A stretch of DNA of 64,000 nt from the NCBI GenBank assembly GCA_032622095.1, contig CP136062.1:224766578-224830577 (forward strand), in the 5' to 3' direction. The position numbers were made by a program, and so were the translations under genes. Below the pieces are notes generated by a model that saw only the letters and a program-made list of their open reading frames with translations, was not told where the DNA came from and did not search any database. The first letter of the stretch is position 1, and each line of letters begins with the position of its first letter. This document shows, in pieces, positions 40,601-46,600 of the stretch. The DNA comes from Siphonodentalium dalli. Its lineage: Eukaryota > Mollusca > Scaphopoda > Gadilida > Siphonodentaliidae.

Positions 40601-43600
40601 CGGGAAGAAATTTTGATTCTTTTCCATTGACTTGGACTTTTTGAGTCCGATGTGATAGGAAGGCGGCAATCCAATTTGTAACAGATGTGTTTACAGGGTT
40701 CCCGCGGGTCCTTGAAAACCCTTGAACACCCTTGAATATGAAAATCCATATTCAAGGCCCTTGAAAACCCTTGTATTTCACCAAACTCCTTGAAAACCCT
40801 TGAATAATAGACATGTAAACACCCTTGAAAAGTTGGCAAAGCCTTGAATTTGCAGTCCGTTATGATCGTGGAATAACAATTACCCAGCGATTGGCAGAAC
40901 AATAATTACGTACTAGTATGGTAAAATTGTGGAGTATTTACGGTAATTCCTGGTAACACCGGCGATCGACTTCCGCTTTGTTTTAATCTTTGGTTGAGTT
41001 CCATTACCGTTTGTTTGCGGCTCTGTGATTGGGTAAGAACCGAACAGCTTTTGTTTCGATGTATCTAATTAATCACAAGTGCATTCCCACACGAAATAAA
41101 AAAATATCTTGCATTAAAATGAAAGTATGCCAGGTGGTAAATGCCGATTCCAAACTTCATGGCGAACAAAATTCGAGTGGGCAGAGTCCGTGGAAGGCCA
41201 AGCATGCCAGGCCCGATGTCGACTGTGCTTAAAAATAATAGATGTTGCCAATATGGGGGAGTATGCCTTAGTTTCCCATTCCAACGGCGAAAAACACAAA
41301 AAGACAACCCGAGAAATCAACAACACCGTTCCACTGACTCACTTCACTGGAAGTTCAAACACTGTGTCGAATTCTCAAAATACAGCTCTTGGAGTTAATG
41401 AACAATCTGCATCAAATATGCATGCTCAACGATCCAGTAACATATCTTTGGCATCTGGAAATAATGTGTTGTGTGCTGAAATCTTGTGGGTTATGAAAGT
41501 TGTTGGCAGTCACTATTCATATAACAGTTGCACATCAATAGAGGGAATTTTCCAAAAAATGTTTCCAGATAGTGAAATTGCGAAACAATTTACCTGTGGT
41601 GAGAACAAAGCTATGTACCTGTGTGTGTTTGGTATTGGAGCGTATTTGGAACATCAAACAATTGATAAACTTAAAGATGATAGGATAAAAAATATAGTGC
41701 TGATGTTCGATGAATCCGAAAATAAAAGTCTGCTGAAAAAACAATTGGACATATATATTCGGTACTTTGACGAAGTAAAAAACTGTGTGGTGACAAAAAT
41801 GACTCAGAATTCATGGGACACGCTCGTGCTGTTGACCTGCTGCCAGTGCTGTTGAAACGCCTGGAGAAGATAGAAGCTTTTCACAAAATAACTCAGTTGT
41901 CCATGGATGGCCCAAATGTTAACTGGAAATTGTTTGAGTTGTTATTGAGTACTCTTGCCCAAAAAACGCGACTGATAAATTTGGTAGCTGTGGGTTACAT
42001 ACAATCCACAATTCATTCAAAAATGGCTTCAGCAGTTCTGTTGTCCCTCAAATTTTGAAGGCATTACATTGGCTGTTTAAGAGTTCTCCAGCCCGAAGAG
42101 AAGACTTTATTGCGATAACAAAAGGTGATATTTTCCCACTGAAATATTGTGGACACCGTTGGCTCGAAAACAAATCAGTTGCAAATCGTGCGTTTCAGAT
42201 ATGGCCTGACATAGTTAAATATATAGCTGCCGTACAGAAGAGCAGAATTTATACTACTCCCACAAGTCAATCCTTCAAGACCTTATCGAACGCAATAGAT
42301 GACAAAACAATTCTTGTTCAAATTGCTATTTTCGAACATGTTTCAACAACACTGTTTCCGTTTCTGGAGATATTTCAAAGTGACAAACCTTTAATGCCGT
42401 TCTTATGCACTCACATTGAGAAGATATTAAGGCGGCTTATGTCTAAGGTTATTAAACCTGAAGTTCTACGTCGAGCAACATCATTACAACAACTGATGGA
42501 TATTAAAATGGAACCCAATCTGATGAACTATAAAAATGTCGACCTTGGTTTCAAAGCTGAAGGTGTCATACGTGATCTTGTTCAGAAAGAAAAAGTATCT
42601 GAAAGAGATGTCATGGAAGTTCGAACAGCTAGTCGGAACATTCTATGTGATATTATCCGTCACATATTGTTAAAATCACCAGTAAAATATTCATTGGCAA
42701 GGAATATGGATTGTATAAATCCTACTTTGATTATATCAAAACCAGAGTCTGCAAAACTTCACTTTAAGTCATTAGTTCGACAATTTATAGACTTGAAAAA
42801 AATTGATGAATGTTCTGGTGATTCTGCGAAGGATGAGTTCACAGAATTTACAAATCGTGTGACAAAACTCAATGATGATAACAAGGAACAATTCATGTCC
42901 TATGATCCCCTGAAGAGCATAAGTTTAGACACATTCATGTATGACAACATCAGAGACATCATGAAAATTGCACCTTCACATTCTTATTCAAATATGTGGT
43001 CTGTGGTTCAAATTATACTTACATTGTCACATGGACAAGCAACTGTTGAACGTGGGTTTTCAATCAACAAGGAGATAGTAGTGGACAACTTGCATGCTGA
43101 ATCATTGATAGCACAGCGGCGAATTTGTCATTACCTAAATGATATTGATGGAATTTCCAACTTTTCAATCAATAATAAAATGCTTCAATATGCCTCAGCA
43201 GCTCGACAGCGTTATCGCATATATCTTGAGGATAAAAAGAAAAGTACTGTTGTCTCCTCAAGAGCAGCAAAACGTAAAGGAATACAAGACGAACTGAGGC
43301 AAAGTAAAGTTAAACGTAAACAGCTTAATGCTGATATTCAGACTCTGACTACTTCAGCAGACAATAAAGCAGAGTTATGTGAGAAATCACGTGGCTCAAA
43401 AATGAAGGACCTCATTATGGAATCAAATGCTCTCAGAAAAGCAGCTAGGGCGAAACGCGAATTCATCTCAGACATTGATGTCAAAATTAAAGAATTGGAG
43501 AAATGCCTGGAAAATGATGATGCTGCCTTGTAGCTGAATATTGAAAAAATGTAATGTCATTATGTTACCATGTTTAATTAGAGTTTTATATACATAAAAA

Positions 43601-46600
43601 TATTGTTCTCAACACTTTTTATCTCACTAAATGCCTTACACTGGTTGGGACTTTGTGTGAAGTACTTTATTGCCAAAAATACTACATAATATGAGTGTCA
43701 GTATAATTAAACAGATATACCATGTTCATGTGATTGGATTTTAGAACAAACACTGCCTTTGAGCATCTAATTTTCATTGCTAGCAGCTCTTAGACAGTGT
43801 TTCCCACAATCCATTAAATATCCATTAACTCCTGGAAAATCCTTGAATTTTGACCCCGTCACTCCTGGAAAACCCTTGAAATTTGGCCCCCTACACTCCT
43901 TGAATACCCTTGAATTTCATATGAAAATAGGTGCAGGAACCCTGGTTTATGCCAAGTCGTCTCATTTTAAGAAGAAGTCTGCTATGGTCCACTTTATCAA
44001 AGGCCTTGGAGAAGTCCATGACAACTACATCGGTTTGAGTCCATTTTGTCATGTTTTCAAAGATATCATTCATGAATGTGATAAGCTGTGTTTCACAGCT
44101 TAGTTTGGGTCGGAATCCATGTTGGTTTTGATGTAGTAGTTGCTTTTCGTTGAGGTGGGACATGATGTTGGATACTATGATATGTTCAAGGGTTTTGCTA
44201 AGAATACATGTGAGTGAGATGGGGCGATAGTTTTCAGGTTTGGATTTGGAGCCTTTTTTGAATATTGGGGAAACAATTGCTACTTTCCAGTCAGAAGGGA
44301 CAGTGCCTGAGTTCAAAGAACTCTGGAAGAGGTCTGCAATTATTGCACAGATTTCGTCTCTTACCTCTTTGAGGAAGCGGGGTGAAATTTGGTCGATACC
44401 ATAAGCTTTGTTGGGTTTTAACCTTGAATGTGCGGCACAAACACCATTTGTAGTTATTTCTACATCTGGCATGTCAGTATCCTTAGGACAGATCAGGGAT
44501 TTAAGTTCGCAGATGTGGGATAGGTTTAGAGGTTGAGGCTTAGTAAATGCAGAGTGGAACTGGGCGTTTAGAGCTTCGGCCTGCTTGGTGGGGTCTGTGA
44601 TCACTTCACCATCTACTTTAAGAGGAGCGACACCGTTATTTTCTGATTTCTGATGTTTTATGAAGGACCAGAATTTTTTGCTGGGCTTGGTGGTGTTTTC
44701 TGTTAGGTCCGGGCAGTTTTTGTTGTCTTCAGTTATGATGGATTCTATATGGTCCCAGTAAGCTTTTCTGGATTTTCTTTGGATGGCATGTTTAAGGGCT
44801 CTTTCTTTGGACTGAAGATTTTCGGTGTTTTTATACCTGCGTTTTCTGATATATTTGTGAAGACGAGTGCGTTTTTTCTATCAGCTTCTTAAGATCAGCT
44901 GTTATCCATGGTGCATGTTGTCTGCTACTAAGTGTCTTGGTTGGGATGTGCTTAGATATTAGTTCAGATATTTTTTCTTTGGTCAACTGCCATTTCTGTT
45001 CTACATTTAGATTTAGAATTGCACTCTGCGTCTTGTAGAAAGTTTGGAAGGAATGGAGTTCTGCTTTAATGGCAGGCCAGTTTGCCTTATGGTAGAGATA
45101 GACTTTCCTGGCAGGCTTTTTTAGATGTCTTTTGTTTATGGTGACTACGTGGTAGACAATGTCATGATCAGATGTACCAAGGCTGGGAAGTGTTCGTGTA
45201 TTATGGATCAGAGTTGGCTGATTTAGGTAGAATAGGTCAAGGGTATTTTTTCCCCTTGTGGGTATTTTAACAACCTGTTCGAGATTTGCATCGGACATTG
45301 CATTTGTGAGTTTATCATAGAGTTTTGTATTTTTACAGTCGGTGGCAGTTTCGTTTGTGGTACAATTGTATTTTGGTAGGTTAAAGTCACCAAGAATCCA
45401 CAGGTGGCCATCTTTGGGGGCTTTCTTTACGGATGTTTCTAGGCCATTTACGCTGTCAATATCGTTTTCGTCTGGTTTGTAGTATGCTGCGACATGGATG
45501 TTTTTTTAGCCTGGTATGACAAGCTTTGCCCATATAATTTCGCAAGGAGAGTCAAGCTCATGTTGTTCTAGAGATATGATGTCTTTAGAGATGGCAAGAA
45601 GGACACCCCCTCCTTGTCTATTTCTGTCTTTCCGATAGATGTTATAGGTGTCGGGTGGGAAGAGCTCTGAGTTTTGCACTTCGCTATTTAGCCATGTTTC
45701 AGTGCAAGCTATTATGTCAGGTTTTACTTGGTCTATGACATGATGTAAGTCATGGGCCTTTGGCCAAAGAGATTGACAGTTTATATTAAGGACTCTCAGG
45801 TTATTTAATCGTTTAGAGGAGGAAGGTGGGCTGTGTTTCGTGGGTTTTGGTGCGATAGGAGAGGAGGTTGCTTGCGGGGCACCGAGTGCTTCTATGCTCT
45901 CTGAGTAGGAATAGTCTTTGCTTAATAGATTGAATGAATTTGAATCTGAGAAAGAGTCAATACTCTGGAGTATATTTGTGGAGTAGTTTGGGAGGCAGCA
46001 CCTCAGGCACTCCCATGTGTATCTGCTTTCGTTTGCTTGGAATAATTTATATGTCGAATCTCCGACACCTTGGCATGATATGTGGTACCATGTATCAGTG
46101 GTCACACATGACTGCTTTATCTGTCCAGGTTACCTCACTGAGACAGTATCCACAGTCGTATCTTGTTGTGTTTGCTGATGGACCAGGATTGGGGTTTATG
46201 TCAGAGGATAGGCTCAGTAGTAGGATGGCCAGGTATAGTAGAGATAGTCTGGCATGCTTGTGTACTGGTGAAATGGGTCTCTTGCATCTTATTTCGCAGA
46301 GAAGACTCAGAGAGTCGAGGTTCACTATGCCTGCACTCACGAGGAGTGGCTGTAAGAGCATATGAGGATTTATGTTGAGTGATATGCATGGTATTTGTGG
46401 CATTACGAGGGTCACTCGCATTTATATAAGAGAATGCACTGGTACAGCTAAACCACCACAGCCTTGGGTTAAATGTGAAAGGCGGCCTGGACATGTATCA
46501 AATTCTACCAACAATATAGTATACAGATAAGCTGACCCATTAATATCAATTAAATAGCAGAGCTGTCAAAAATCACAAGAATTGTTTATGTTGAACACTG

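Larger units (their letters stand above)
39545..46421 (-). mobile_element. APE-type non-LTR retrotransposon (CR1/L2/Jockey-like LINE), interrupted
   Basis: Read on the minus strand, the element has an N-terminal region with DINPNPGP, a PHD-like zinc motif, an APE endonuclease, a reverse transcriptase and a C-terminal domain with NWNKLPRDIF. It ends in a short 3' UTR and tail with repeated TAGATG (complement of 39,550-39,565), a simple-repeat tail as in CR1/L2-type elements. A hAT-like transposon splits the RT at 40,694-43,944. Two in-frame stops and two frameshifts make it inactive. The 5' side abuts half of a C-type hairpin (46,415-46,450), so the start is probably truncated or inserted there. 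Confidence 0.9.

Noticed and set aside
43777-44103. 108-codon + strand frame
   Set aside because: Runs across the hAT right end into the antisense of the LINE RT; a shadow of two elements.
45934-46378. 143- and 71-codon + strand frames
   Set aside because: Antisense of the LINE zinc-motif and N-terminal region.
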